From a virus, in IMG/VR virus record IMGVR_UViG_3300011420_000015, positions 1 to 45,060 of that record: 45,060 nucleotides of DNA; one strand, 5' to 3'. Positions 14,460-20,989 of this stretch are shown one piece after another. The notes below the pieces were generated by a model that ran no database searches, was not told the DNA's origin, and saw only the letters and a program-made list of their open reading frames with translations. How positions within the stretch are numbered: position 1 is the stretch's first letter; every line of letters begins with the position of its first letter. Made by a program: the position numbers and the translations under genes.

Positions 14460-15202
14460 CACCCATCCCACGCCTCGCGCACTCGGAAGCGACGAGTTGT
14501 GTCCTCATGCTGGAAGCCGAGAACATCTTCGGAGTAGGACTTGTTGCTTCGGACGATCTCGAAGATCATCTCCATCTCTTCGTTGCAGACGTAGACGGTG
14601 TTGGGATCGTTCGCACCGTGTCCGAACCTCTCGAGTGTGAGCTCACCAACGTACTTGTGCTGCTCCGGGATTGCTTCATCCCTGGAATCCGTCAAGGTGT
14701 CGTCGCCCTCGTAGTACGTGAGCTGACCCTCTTCGAATTCCCACTCGTTCGTGTAGAACTCGTCGTGCGAGATGATGTACGGTACGCCGTTCCGACGCTC
14801 AAGTTCTTCGTCAGACTGGACCCAAGAGGGTGCCGGACTTTCGAAAGCGTTGTGCTCGGCGACCGGAAGGGGGGCAGCCTCTGCCTCGATCTCCTTCTCA
14901 GCCTCGGCCATCCTGCCGGCGATCCGTTCCAGAACTTCCTGAGGCACCTCGTCGGAGGTAGTGTCGTACTGATGCTTCGACTGAAGATCCTCCTCGTCCA
15001 GCAACTGGCTCGCCAGCCACTCGGGGTCGGGCTTGTTCAGACTCTGGTAGAAGGCCTTCGTCTGCTTGACCTCCTCCTCCAGCTTCTTCTCGAACTCTGC
15101 GGACAAGGTCCGTTTCGCATAGGCGAAGCCGGAGGCAAGTCCCACCCCCAGGCAGATGGCAGAGACCCCGCCAAGGATCGCAGTGTGTTGGCGTGTCCAC
15201 AT
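14459..15202 (-). CDS. Membrane-anchored protein with acidic C-terminal part
   Basis: This 247-residue protein has one N-terminal transmembrane helix (ILGGVSAICLGVGLASGFAYA, about 8-28), then a charged helix (SAEFEKKLEEEVKQTKAFYQ). A central acidic linker (about 100-125) is followed by a folded C-terminal part with ISHDEFYTNEWEFEEGQLTY and VYVCNEEMEMIFEIVR. The C-terminal module resembles one seen in other phage proteins, but its role is unknown. The ATG at 15202 overlaps the TGA of the DUF6353-like gene, suggesting the two products work together at the membrane. Confidence 0.72.
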   Translation of the reverse strand: MWTRQHTAILGGVSAICLGVGLASGFAYAKRTLSAEFEKKLEEEVKQTKAFYQSLNKPDPEWLASQLLDEEDLQSKHQYDTTSDEVPQEVLERIAGRMAEAEKEIEAEAAPLPVAEHNAFESPAPSWVQSDEELERRNGVPYIISHDEFYTNEWEFEEGQLTYYEGDDTLTDSRDEAIPEQHKYVGELTLERFGHGANDPNTVYVCNEEMEMIFEIVRSNKSYSEDVLGFQHEDTTRRFRVREAWDG

Positions 15203-16167
15203 CACGACCGCCGCTTCCGGCGAAGAGCCTTGTCGGAGTGAGCCCAGATCGGCTCAACCTCAGCGAGCTTTCGGTGGATCTCTCCGTCGACATTGAAGTC
15301 GATGAAGATACCCTCACCGTAGATGACGAGATCTGCGAGACGGTCCCGAGCGTCGTCCTCCCAGATGCCGAAGTTCACGTAGCTGTCGCCGACGTGGTCC
15401 GCGTCACCAGGCTTGAACAGCCAACCCAGAGTCGCGCCGGCCTCCGTGTGATCGAAGCCGAGCTCCTCGAGAGCCTCGTTGAGGAACAGATGTCCCCGCA
15501 TCCGCAGCTTGTCGTTCAGATAGTTTTCTCGCTGGCGAAGAACCATGATGTTGGCTTCCGGCGACCCTTCGACGAAGTTGCGGTTGGTGTCTGCGCTGTA
15601 GTACTGCGCATACGGAGAACCACCATTCGGGCCGGCAAACTTCTTGAGCTTGACGCCCTTGCCGTCCTTGCTCGAGACCGCCACCGTTTGGGCATCCAGA
15701 TATACCTCTTTCTCCTTGTCCTCGCCAAGCTCCGTTTGGACTCGGCTGCGGTACTTCTTGAAGGTGGCATCCAGGCCGGCGTATGCGGCGCTGAGCGCAG
15801 CGTTTCGGGACTGAAGGATGTTGTGGCTCTTCGTCAACGCGGCGATGGAAACGGAGCCCAGGATGATCGAGGGCGCGTACATCTTGGTGATCTGTGCCGT
15901 AGTCCGGGCGTACAGGTAGATCTTGTCGTGCTGCCTGTCCTGCTCCGAGTACTGCTCGTGCTGCATGACCTTGATTCCGATCATGGTCTTCTCGTGGTCG
16001 AGAAGAACTTCTTCGATCTTGAGGGTTGCCTTGCACGCCAGGACCGTGGCCCCGACAACGCCCACGACGCCGCCGACGAACAGCAGCTTCGGGGAGTTTG
16101 CATCAACCTTGAGTGCGGTGCGGCCAACGGCACGCGTGACACTCGCAGGAATGAACTTGCTGATCAT
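15202..16167 (-). CDS. DUF6353-like phage membrane protein (321 aa)
   Basis: The N-terminal region SPKLLFVGGVVGVVGATVLACKATLK, a basic stretch with KIEEVLLDHEKTM, and a second helical span (ITKMYAPSIILGSVSIAALT) match the layout of DUF6353 proteins of Gram-positive phages. A soluble domain of about 180 residues follows. Two membrane segments are expected near 28-46 and 95-112. A shorter paralog lies at 18293-19054. The ATG at 16167 has AAGGAGAAG upstream. The family assignment is from memory of the sequence pattern; no function is known. Confidence 0.72.
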   Translation of the reverse strand: MISKFIPASVTRAVGRTALKVDANSPKLLFVGGVVGVVGATVLACKATLKIEEVLLDHEKTMIGIKVMQHEQYSEQDRQHDKIYLYARTTAQITKMYAPSIILGSVSIAALTKSHNILQSRNAALSAAYAGLDATFKKYRSRVQTELGEDKEKEVYLDAQTVAVSSKDGKGVKLKKFAGPNGGSPYAQYYSADTNRNFVEGSPEANIMVLRQRENYLNDKLRMRGHLFLNEALEELGFDHTEAGATLGWLFKPGDADHVGDSYVNFGIWEDDARDRLADLVIYGEGIFIDFNVDGEIHRKLAEVEPIWAHSDKALRRKRRS

Positions 16168-16189
16168 TTCTTCTCCTTGTTGGTATCGA

Positions 16190-16882
16190 TCAATCCAGCG
16201 GGACGGGCTTCGGAAGGTTCAGCAGGTAACCCTGAGGAACTCGTGTTATCTGGGAACCTCGGAGGTCTACCCATCCCCACTTCTGCATGGTGTAATCGGC
16301 GTCTTCACCGAGAAGGTCCATGAAGTCCGCAACGGTGACTACACCATCACGACTGAGCAGGTCGTACATGCGATCAACAACGACCTCAGCCTGTGCCCTG
16401 CTGCCCAGGACGAACTGAGAGAAATCGCTTTGCGCCCTTGCAGCTCTCTGTTGCTGCTGCAGGGACATGTTTTGTCCAGGTCCTGGCATTGGACCTGACG
16501 CATACATCTTGTTGTATGCCTGGTGGCCGAGTCCCAGAAGATTCGGCAACGTCCCCCCCATGGAGGAGCGTGATCGGACCTCACCGATGACCATTCGTTC
16601 GGAACCCTGCTGGATGGCATCCAGAAGCATGTTCTTCGCGGTGGGGACGATGACGTTGGCCCAAACATAGGCGGCCGAGCCCTTGGCGTCTCCGCCGAAG
16701 AAGGTGGACTTGAATCGAGAACCCAGGCTGGGCTTCTTGACCATGACCTCACCGAGGCCCTCGATCTTCTCGACCTTCTTCTCTCGCTTTGGCTGCGCTG
16801 CCTTCTGGATCGGGTTTGCAGCGGTGGCGGCAAGAGATTCCTTGACCTTATCGCTGTTTCCCGGAAATTCGCGTTCTGCCAT
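16190..16882 (-). CDS. Conserved phage protein of unknown function (230 aa)
   Basis: MAEREFPGNSDKVK opens a protein with a Lys-rich linker (KREKKVEKIEGLGEVMVKK), a helical central region (SRFKSTFFGGDAKGSAAYVW, IVPTAKNMLLDAIQQGSERM) and a C-terminal segment (TMQKWGWVDLRGSQITRVPQ, LLNLPKPVPL). This arrangement recurs in siphophages of Gram-positive bacteria next to DUF6353-like genes, without known function. I start at the ATG at 16882, where AAGGAAAAGAG lies upstream; the longer reading crosses a terminator. That terminator ends 20 bases before the start. Confidence 0.75.
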   Translation of the reverse strand: MAEREFPGNSDKVKESLAATAANPIQKAAQPKREKKVEKIEGLGEVMVKKPSLGSRFKSTFFGGDAKGSAAYVWANVIVPTAKNMLLDAIQQGSERMVIGEVRSRSSMGGTLPNLLGLGHQAYNKMYASGPMPGPGQNMSLQQQQRAARAQSDFSQFVLGSRAQAEVVVDRMYDLLSRDGVVTVADFMDLLGEDADYTMQKWGWVDLRGSQITRVPQGYLLNLPKPVPLD

Positions 16883-16902
16883 CTCTTTTCCTTTTCGAAA
16901 AG

Positions 16903-16924
16903 CTAGAACCCTTGCGGGCTCTAG
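16903..16924 (-). terminator. Intrinsic terminator after the 47-aa gene
   Basis: The minus strand reads CTAGAGCCC, GCAA, GGGTTCTAG, a 9-bp stem with one G-T pair, followed by CTTTTCG. It stands 10 bases after the stop at 16935. It is only 20 bases before the ATG at 16882, so downstream genes need read-through or another promoter. Confidence 0.78.
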
Positions 16925-16934
16925 CGAGTGAGTG

Positions 16935-17078
16935 CTACTTGGTCTTCTCGGACGCGGTCTTCTTCGCCTTGGCAACAGTGTTGTCCAGGGCCTCCTCGAC
17001 GTGCGGCGTCAGCTTGTTGATGACGATGGCGAGGGCGACTCCGGCAACGATCTTGCGGGCGACGGCGTACTTGTCCAT
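16935..17078 (-). CDS. Small membrane or amphipathic protein (47 aa)
   Basis: The minus strand encodes MDKYAVARKIVAGVALAIVI, then NKLTPHVEEALDNTVAKAKK and a short Lys-rich tail. A hydrophobic helix at about 8-22 precedes a charged amphipathic helix. The ATG at 17078 has GAAAGGA upstream, with promoter copy B 25 bases away and a terminator behind. It is thus a one-gene unit in the same style as the 56-, 63-, 72- and 94-residue membrane-protein genes. The function is unknown. Confidence 0.7.
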   Translation of the reverse strand: MDKYAVARKIVAGVALAIVINKLTPHVEEALDNTVAKAKKTASEKTK

Positions 17079-17102
17079 TGAAATTCCTTTCGTAGGTTTG
17101 GT

Positions 17103-17131
17103 CTCATTATGGGACCTGTTTTTCGTGCGAG
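17103..17131 (-). promoter_or_regulatory. Phage promoter-like element, copy B
   Basis: The minus strand reads CTCGC, 17 bases with ACA at positions 8-10, then TAATGAGACC. The -10-like hexamer is CATAAT. It stands 25 bases before the 47-residue gene. Confidence 0.78.
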
Positions 17132-17182
17132 GCGGGGCAGCCTTTTCACCGGGCAGCGATCGGCACTACGGCGGTCTTTACT

Positions 17183-17243
17183 GGATTAGCATCCGGAGAA
17201 GGGCGAGACCACCTCCCCCCATGAGAGGAACCCTTGCTAATCC
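17183..17243 (-). repeat. Inverted repeat in spacer after the 214-aa gene
   Basis: GGATTAGC (17183-17190) and GCTAATCC (17236-17243) are exact inverted copies, 45 bases apart, within the 186-base spacer 17079-17264. The loop is C/G-rich and could fold further. It may help end the transcript of the upstream gene, although no U-run follows. Confidence 0.45.
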
Positions 17244-17264
17244 GCCCCTACCTGCATGAAAATG

Positions 17265-17909
17265 TTATTCGGAGTCGTCCGGGTTGGACTTGTCCCCGTC
17301 GAGTTCGCCGGAGGCCTTCATGCGAAAGGCCAGCTGCATGTCAGACGTACCCATGGAGCGCATCTCTTCTGAGGTGGGTGAGCGAAGCTCACGAAGCCAA
17401 GCCGGCCGAGGATCGCCCTCCGACAGCGGAGCATCATCCGGAGAAACCGGAACAGAATGAAGCGCCTGACCGTCCATCTTGACCGGCATGCCAGGAAGCT
17501 TTAGCTGGTCCTGATCGATCCCACGAGTGATCTCCTTGGGCCAGATGCCGATCAGGAACGAGACGGCCTTCTCGGGGTTCTCGAAGAGTCCGATCAGGAA
17601 CTCATCGTAGACGGCGGTCTGGGTGAAAGAATTCCACTGCTCCTCGGACTTGACGAACTGCAGCTCTCCATCGAAGGTCTTCTGAACACCGTACGAAAGC
17701 TTCATGAGCTTCTTGACGAGATCCAGGATTAGCTTGACTTCATGCATCTCGAGGTCTCGAGTGGCGCCGCCGATCATGTCCTGCACGTTCTCGAACTCGT
17801 CCTTCAGCTCGATGTGGTCGAAGACTTCAACCCGAGTCAGGTTGAAGTACAGGTTCTTGGTCTTGTTCACGTCATCGAAGTCCGTGAACTGAACGGTTTG
17901 CTTGAGCAT
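17265..17909 (-). CDS. Conserved phage protein, tail-chaperone-like pattern (214 aa)
   Basis: The first 130 residues (QTVQFTDFDDVNKTKNLYFN, EVKLILDLVKKLMKLSYG, FTQTAVYDEFLIGLFENPEK, AVSFLIGIWP) match a widely conserved siphophage protein with a DYNG-type beta start and an all-helical middle. It has sometimes been linked with tail assembly chaperones. The last 80 residues are Pro/Asp-rich and probably disordered. It stands far from the tape-measure gene, so a chaperone role is unproven. The ATG at 17909 has a weak AAGGAAAA site upstream; a terminator separates it from the 63-residue gene. Confidence 0.6.
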   Translation of the reverse strand: MLKQTVQFTDFDDVNKTKNLYFNLTRVEVFDHIELKDEFENVQDMIGGATRDLEMHEVKLILDLVKKLMKLSYGVQKTFDGELQFVKSEEQWNSFTQTAVYDEFLIGLFENPEKAVSFLIGIWPKEITRGIDQDQLKLPGMPVKMDGQALHSVPVSPDDAPLSEGDPRPAWLRELRSPTSEEMRSMGTSDMQLAFRMKASGELDGDKSNPDDSE

Positions 17910-17945
17910 TTGTTTTCCTTGTCTTGTTTGGGCGGGAAACGAAAA

Positions 17946-17974
17946 GGAGAAGCCTAGTTTTCACTAGGCCCTCC
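17946..17974 (-). terminator. Intrinsic terminator after the 63-aa gene
   Basis: GCCTAGT and ACTAGGC form a 7-bp stem around TTTC. GGAG and CTCC extend it with a small internal loop. On the minus strand TTTTCGTTT follows. It lies 23 bases past the stop at 17997. Confidence 0.8.
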
Positions 17975-17996
17975 TGTGAGCTCCGATCCAGGCGGA

Positions 17997-18188
17997 TCAG
18001 GAACCGGCGGTCTCGGTCTCGTTGGCGTCGGAGTCCTGCGAGCGGTGCGTCAGCTTGTCGACGGCAACCAGGGCGACGGCTGCACCGAAAACGGTGAGCG
18101 CGACGGCCTTGATGGCGGTCTTCTTGCTGGGAAGCACGAACTTGCGGGACTTCTTCACCTCGGTGACGTTGTGAACGGTGTCGGTCAT
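17997..18188 (-). CDS. Small single-span membrane protein (63 aa)
   Basis: The product starts MTDTVHNVTEVKKSRKFVLP, then has a hydrophobic helix (AVALTVFGAAVALVAVDKL) and an acidic tail. The ATG at 18188 has AAGGAGA upstream. An in-frame ATG ten codons further upstream lies inside the -10 part of promoter copy C and is unlikely to be transcribed. The gene is a promoter-gene-terminator cassette. The family is not recognised. Confidence 0.7.
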   Translation of the reverse strand: MTDTVHNVTEVKKSRKFVLPSKKTAIKAVALTVFGAAVALVAVDKLTHRSQDSDANETETAGS

Positions 18189-18213
18189 TTGAATCTCCTT
18201 GGGTAGAATGGGT

Positions 18214-18242
18214 CTCATTATGGGGCGTGTTTTCTACGCGAG
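18214..18242 (-). promoter_or_regulatory. Phage promoter-like element, copy C
   Basis: The minus strand reads CTCGC, 17 bases with ACA at positions 8-10, then TAATGAGACC; the -10-like hexamer is CATAAT. It stands 26 bases before the 63-residue gene. Confidence 0.78.
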
Positions 18243-18249
18243 CGATTAG

Positions 18250-18270
18250 TCGATTTCTACCCCAAATCGA
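18250..18270 (-). terminator. Hairpin after the 253-aa DUF6353-like gene
   Basis: TCGATTT and AAATCGA form a 7-bp stem with a 7-base loop, 23 bases past the stop at 18293 and just upstream of promoter copy C. The following sequence has no long U-run, so termination efficiency is uncertain. Confidence 0.55.
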
Positions 18271-18292
18271 TCATTCGGCGAGAAACCCCACA

Positions 18293-19054
18293 TCAAGGGT
18301 GAATCTTGTCATACCCCCTGATGGGTGCCTCAGTGAACTTGATCAGGAACGCCGGCTTCTCGTCGTCCGTGATCGTCGTGGTGATGTGCGGGTCGAGAAG
18401 GGTGTTGCTCCAGCCGAAGTCGTCACCGTCCGGGACCCTTGGAAGACCGATCTTGTCGTACCAGTCGTTTACGGACGCGTAAACCGACGAGTTGATCTTC
18501 CAGTTGATGTCGTTGATCGCCTTCTTGACGTCCTGCATGGTGCTCATGAACGGCCGCATCGTACGGGCATCCACGAAGATGCTGTCACCAGTTCCGATTA
18601 TCACCATGTTGGAGTTGATGCCAGCTCTGGCCATCTGGTCTTGGGCGACGGCGTCTCGGATTTCCGTCTCCTTCTTCTTGCCGATCGTCTCCTGCACCTT
18701 CTCACGATACTCCTGGAATCCACGCTCGGAGATCGTGTAGGCCGCTGCCAGTGCTGCCGCACGACGGGTTCCGATTCGATTTGCCAGGATGATCACCGAA
18801 ATGGTGAGCATTGCGGAGGTAGCTGCTGGAATATAGAGCTTCCAGAGAAGAAGGAACTGTTCCTTGCGGTCCAAATCCGTGTTGATGTACATGGTCGGAG
18901 GAGTCTCCTGAAGAAGCTTTGCTGCCTTCAGTGTGGCCTTTCCGGTCAGGTACGACGTAGTCAAGACACCGGCAGCGCCGATGCCGGTCAAGATCAGTGG
19001 GGAGTTGTCTGCGACTAACTTCTCGCTCCTCACAATGATGGTGTGAAGGCTCAT
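18293..19054 (-). CDS. DUF6353-like membrane protein, shorter paralog (253 aa)
   Basis: It shares the layout of the 321-residue protein: NSPLILTGIGAAGVLTTSYLTGKATLKAAK, then a second span (LYIPAATSAMLTISVIILANRI), a helical segment (ALAAAYTISERGFQEYREKV) and a soluble C-terminal part ending in ITDDEKPAFLIK. The KATLKA turn occurs in both. Two membrane helices are expected near 18-36 and 65-85. The ATG at 19054 has GAAAGGA upstream. Its leader is unusually long: promoter copy D begins 86 bases away. Confidence 0.72.
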   Translation of the reverse strand: MSLHTIIVRSEKLVADNSPLILTGIGAAGVLTTSYLTGKATLKAAKLLQETPPTMYINTDLDRKEQFLLLWKLYIPAATSAMLTISVIILANRIGTRRAAALAAAYTISERGFQEYREKVQETIGKKKETEIRDAVAQDQMARAGINSNMVIIGTGDSIFVDARTMRPFMSTMQDVKKAINDINWKINSSVYASVNDWYDKIGLPRVPDGDDFGWSNTLLDPHITTTITDDEKPAFLIKFTEAPIRGYDKIHP

Positions 19055-19139
19055 CTAATTTCCTTTCGAAGAAAAAAATTGAATGAGAAGTACGGTCATC
19101 AGCCGTAAGGAATCTGAGCTCCGAAGAGTAGATTTCCTT

Positions 19140-19168
19140 CTCATTAGAGGGCTTGTTTTTCTTGCGAG
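19140..19168 (-). promoter_or_regulatory. Phage promoter-like element, copy D
   Basis: The minus strand reads CTCGC, 17 bases with ACA at positions 8-10, then TAATGAG. The -10-like hexamer is TCTAAT. Unlike the other copies it is followed by AAGG rather than ACC, and a leader of about 80 bases separates it from the gene at 19054. Confidence 0.75.
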
Positions 19169-19181
19169 GGAGGAAAACCAA

Positions 19182-19197
19182 GAGCCCTTGCGGGCTC
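19182..19197 (-). terminator. Intrinsic terminator after the 72-aa gene
   Basis: GAGCCC, GCAA or TTGC loop, GGGCTC form a perfect 6-bp stem, and TTGGTTTTCC follows on the minus strand. It is 11 bases past the stop at 19208 and adjoins promoter copy D. Confidence 0.78.
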
Positions 19198-19207
19198 GAG
19201 GCTGAGG

Positions 19208-19426
19208 TCAGTTCTTGGGTGCGTAGTTGATGGCGATCTTGCTTGCGGTCTTCAGGACGTAGACGGCTGCAAGGCCCGTCAGGAACATTCCTCCAGCGAT
19301 CTGGCTGGCTTCCTCGATGACGTTGAGTACGTCTTCTCGGGTCCAGGGGTCTTTGGGGGTGGGTTCCGGGGTCTCTGCAGCGTCGGTCTTGACGACGCGC
19401 ATGCGAATTTCACGATTCTTGAACAT
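19208..19426 (-). CDS. Small membrane protein (72 aa)
   Basis: The soluble N-terminus (MFKNREIRMRVVKTDAAETP) is followed by WTREDVLNVIEEASQIAGGM and a hydrophobic helix (FLTGLAAVYVLKTASKIAI). One transmembrane segment is predicted near the C-terminus. AAAGGACAG precedes the ATG at 19426. Promoter copy E stands 21 bases upstream and a terminator follows. No function is known. Confidence 0.72.
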   Translation of the reverse strand: MFKNREIRMRVVKTDAAETPEPTPKDPWTREDVLNVIEEASQIAGGMFLTGLAAVYVLKTASKIAINYAPKN

Positions 19427-19446
19427 GGCTGTCCTTTCGTAGTGGT

Positions 19447-19475
19447 CTCATTAGATGCGATGTAATATCTGCGAA
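19447..19475 (-). promoter_or_regulatory. Phage promoter-like element, copy E
   Basis: The minus strand reads TTCGC, 17 bases with ACA at positions 8-10, then TAATGAGACC; the -10-like hexamer is TCTAAT. The spacer also contains AGATATTA, the half-site of the palindrome at 4551, so this copy may be controlled differently. Confidence 0.72.
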
Positions 19476-19483
19476 AGGTTCCG

Positions 19484-19508
19484 CAAATTTTCCCCGGGGG
19501 AAATTTTG
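19484..19508. repeat. AAATTTTCCCC near-palindrome upstream of copy E
   Basis: CAAATTTTCCCC (19484-19495) and GGGGGAAATTTTG (19496-19508) form a near-perfect dyad with one offset base. It starts 8 bases upstream of the TCGC box of promoter copy E in the transcription direction. It may bind a regulator or stiffen the promoter region. Confidence 0.5.
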
Positions 19509-19531
19509 AGATGCCTTGTACCGAAAGCGAA

Positions 19532-19584
19532 GCCCAGAGGGCCTGTAGAAGGCTAAATATAGCTATCCACAGGCCCTCTTGGGC
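19532..19584 (-). terminator. Long hairpin after the 94-aa gene
   Basis: GCCCAGAGGGCCTGT (19532-19546) pairs with ACAGGCCCTCTTGGGC (19569-19584) with one bulged base and a 22-base AT-rich loop. It lies 20 bases past the stop at 19605. On the minus strand it is followed by TTCGCTTTCGG, which is only partly U-rich. Confidence 0.7.
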
Positions 19585-19604
19585 CACAGACTATGGGGTC
19601 TCAG

Positions 19605-19889
19605 TCAGCGGAGCGTTCGGACGAATCCAATCGCCTTTGAAGTGATCACGTGGCTGCGTTCATGTCCTACGATGAGCAGGATTCCGGCGATGTTCGCGGT
19701 GACAGACAGGATGGTATTGGCGTCGAGAGGCTTGGGGCTTTCGGCCACCTTGCGCTCATGCAACTCCTTCAACTGCTTGTTTATCTTTGCGTACTCGTCA
19801 GAAGTCGGCTCATGTGTAGACATGATCGAAATCACGCGATCAATTTCCATTTGAAGATTGGACGGGTCGGTCTTACCTCCGAGGATCAT
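19605..19889 (-). CDS. Conserved phage membrane protein (94 aa)
   Basis: A helical N-terminal half (SDEYAKINKQLKELHERKVA) leads into a hydrophobic region (NTILSVTANIAGILLIVGHE) and a short end (SHVITSKAIGFV). From memory this C-terminal pattern with an ITSKAIGF end is shared by small proteins in siphophages of Gram-positive hosts. AAAGGAGACAC lies before the ATG at 19889, and promoter copy F is 19 bases upstream. The function is unknown. Confidence 0.72.
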   Translation of the reverse strand: MILGGKTDPSNLQMEIDRVISIMSTHEPTSDEYAKINKQLKELHERKVAESPKPLDANTILSVTANIAGILLIVGHERSHVITSKAIGFVRTLR

Positions 19890-19907
19890 GTGTCTCCTTT
19901 CATAGGT

Positions 19908-19936
19908 CTCATTATAGGGGTTGTTTACCCCGCGAG
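19908..19936 (-). promoter_or_regulatory. Phage promoter-like element, copy F
   Basis: The minus strand reads CTCGC, 17 bases with ACA at positions 8-10, then TAATGAGACC. The -10-like hexamer is a perfect TATAAT. It begins one base after the holin stop codon and drives the 94-residue gene. Confidence 0.8.
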
Positions 19937-19937
19937 C

Positions 19938-20303
19938 CTATGAATCGAAGGTGGGAGGAGGCAGCTGAGCGTCGTTGGTCTCGATCTTGAGGACCAACTT
20001 GTCCTTGGTGAGAAGATCGACCGGATCTGTCTTGTCCAAATCGAGTCCATGAAGGATTGCCGGGTCGTTCGAGTTGACCTCGATGCTTCCGTCGTACCTG
20101 TCCTCGCTCTTGTTGTAGCGATTGGACTGGATTCCGACCAGGGCACCCAGAAGGGTGGTGATCACGACGGCACCCTTGGCGACCTCGTTCTCGTAGGGCA
20201 GAGCGTCGTTGAGTGCAGCGTCCATTCCCACGTATGCGGTGGTCAACGCCGGAATGGCGATCAAGGTCGTGTACTTGATCACGTCGTAGAGCTTGTTCTT
20301 CAT
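19938..20303 (-). CDS. Holin (Dp-1/r1t-like)
   Basis: MKNKLYDVIKYTTLIAIPAL starts the first transmembrane helix, and VVITTLLGALVGIQSNRYNK ends the second. This matches the two-span holins of the Dp-1/r1t type in Gram-positive phages. The remaining 60 residues are an acidic soluble tail. It would form membrane lesions that release or activate the endolysin at lysis time. The ATG at 20303 overlaps the preceding TGA as ATGA, with GGAGGAAATAG just upstream. The endolysin gene is 22 kb away, so the lysis genes are split. Confidence 0.8.
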   Translation of the reverse strand: MKNKLYDVIKYTTLIAIPALTTAYVGMDAALNDALPYENEVAKGAVVITTLLGALVGIQSNRYNKSEDRYDGSIEVNSNDPAILHGLDLDKTDPVDLLTKDKLVLKIETNDAQLPPPTFDS

Positions 20304-20989
20304 CTATTTCCTCCCGCTGGATTGCCAGTGCACGTCACCGTGACTGGACCTGAAGTGGTTTGGAACGTCAGCGTGATGGTGCCGAGTCCCGTGAAAGTGC
20401 ATGTACCAGATTGAATCTGGTCGTTGGGGTCTGGATCGTCAATTTCCGGGTTCTGGATCTCTTCGTCCTGAACTTCCGGATCTTGGTTCTCGTCATCCTG
20501 AATTTCTGGATCCTGGTTCTCCGGATCCTGGTTCTCAGACTCTTGGTCCTCAGAATCTTGAACCTCGTCTTGCTGGTTCTCATCCTGCTGGTTTTCCTGG
20601 TTCTGATTCTCTGGATCCTGATTCTCCGGGTCCTGAATTTCTGGATCCTGGATCTCTGGGTCTTGATTCTCAGACTCTTGTATTTCCCCGTCTTGCACTT
20701 CTCCTTCGTCTTGCGTGACGGCCTCTGCGTTCTCACACATAGCCTTCACATCTTCATCACTGATGCCGGGTCCGAAAGTCCCGTTCTTACACGCGAAGGC
20801 GATCTGCTGAGCCAACGTCTGACTTGTCTCCTTCTCGCTGAAATATGCCTTCCACGACACGCCGAGAAGTGCCGCAAATGTGATCAACCACAAAACAAGC
20901 AGGATGATCAGAATGACACGAGTTGGAGAATCCTTACCCTGTTGGGCAGGTTCCTTTTGCATGTCGTCGAGATGTGTCGGTTCGCTCAC
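20300..20989 (-). CDS. Membrane protein with pentapeptide acidic repeats
   Basis: After a cytoplasmic start a transmembrane helix (VILIILLVLWLITFAALLGV) is followed by a short Cys-containing domain. Then about 17 five-residue repeats of the type Q-D-P-E-N/I/V cover residues 99-183. A Thr-rich C-terminal segment with two Cys residues closes the protein. The repeat region is highly acidic, extended and probably outside the membrane. Similar Pro/Asp/Glu-rich repeats occur in lysis-region proteins of actinobacteriophages. Spanin-like envelope spanning is a possibility, not shown. The GTG at 20989 overlaps the preceding TGA. Confidence 0.72.
   Translation of the reverse strand: MSEPTHLDDMQKEPAQQGKDSPTRVILIILLVLWLITFAALLGVSWKAYFSEKETSQTLAQQIAFACKNGTFGPGISDEDVKAMCENAEAVTQDEGEVQDGEIQESENQDPEIQDPEIQDPENQDPENQNQENQQDENQQDEVQDSEDQESENQDPENQDPEIQDDENQDPEVQDEEIQNPEIDDPDPNDQIQSGTCTFTGLGTITLTFQTTSGPVTVTCTGNPAGGNR
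20441..20695. repeat. 15-bp coding repeat array, about 17 units
   Basis: The DNA of the pentapeptide region consists of about 17 imperfect 15-base units related to TCCTGGTTCTCCGGA on the plus strand. Unit differences fall mostly at the last residue (N, I, V or D). Such arrays can expand or contract by slippage. Confidence 0.75.

Noticed and set aside
19055-19146. Leader peptides starting at the ATG inside TAATGAG (29 codons at copy D, 8-9 codons at copies A and F)
   Set aside because: The ATG is part of the proposed -10 box and would lie upstream of the transcript start; the readings differ in length and frame between copies.
20441-20695. CRISPR-like array suggested by 15-base repeats
   Set aside because: The repeats are coding, have no spacers and keep a pentapeptide reading frame.
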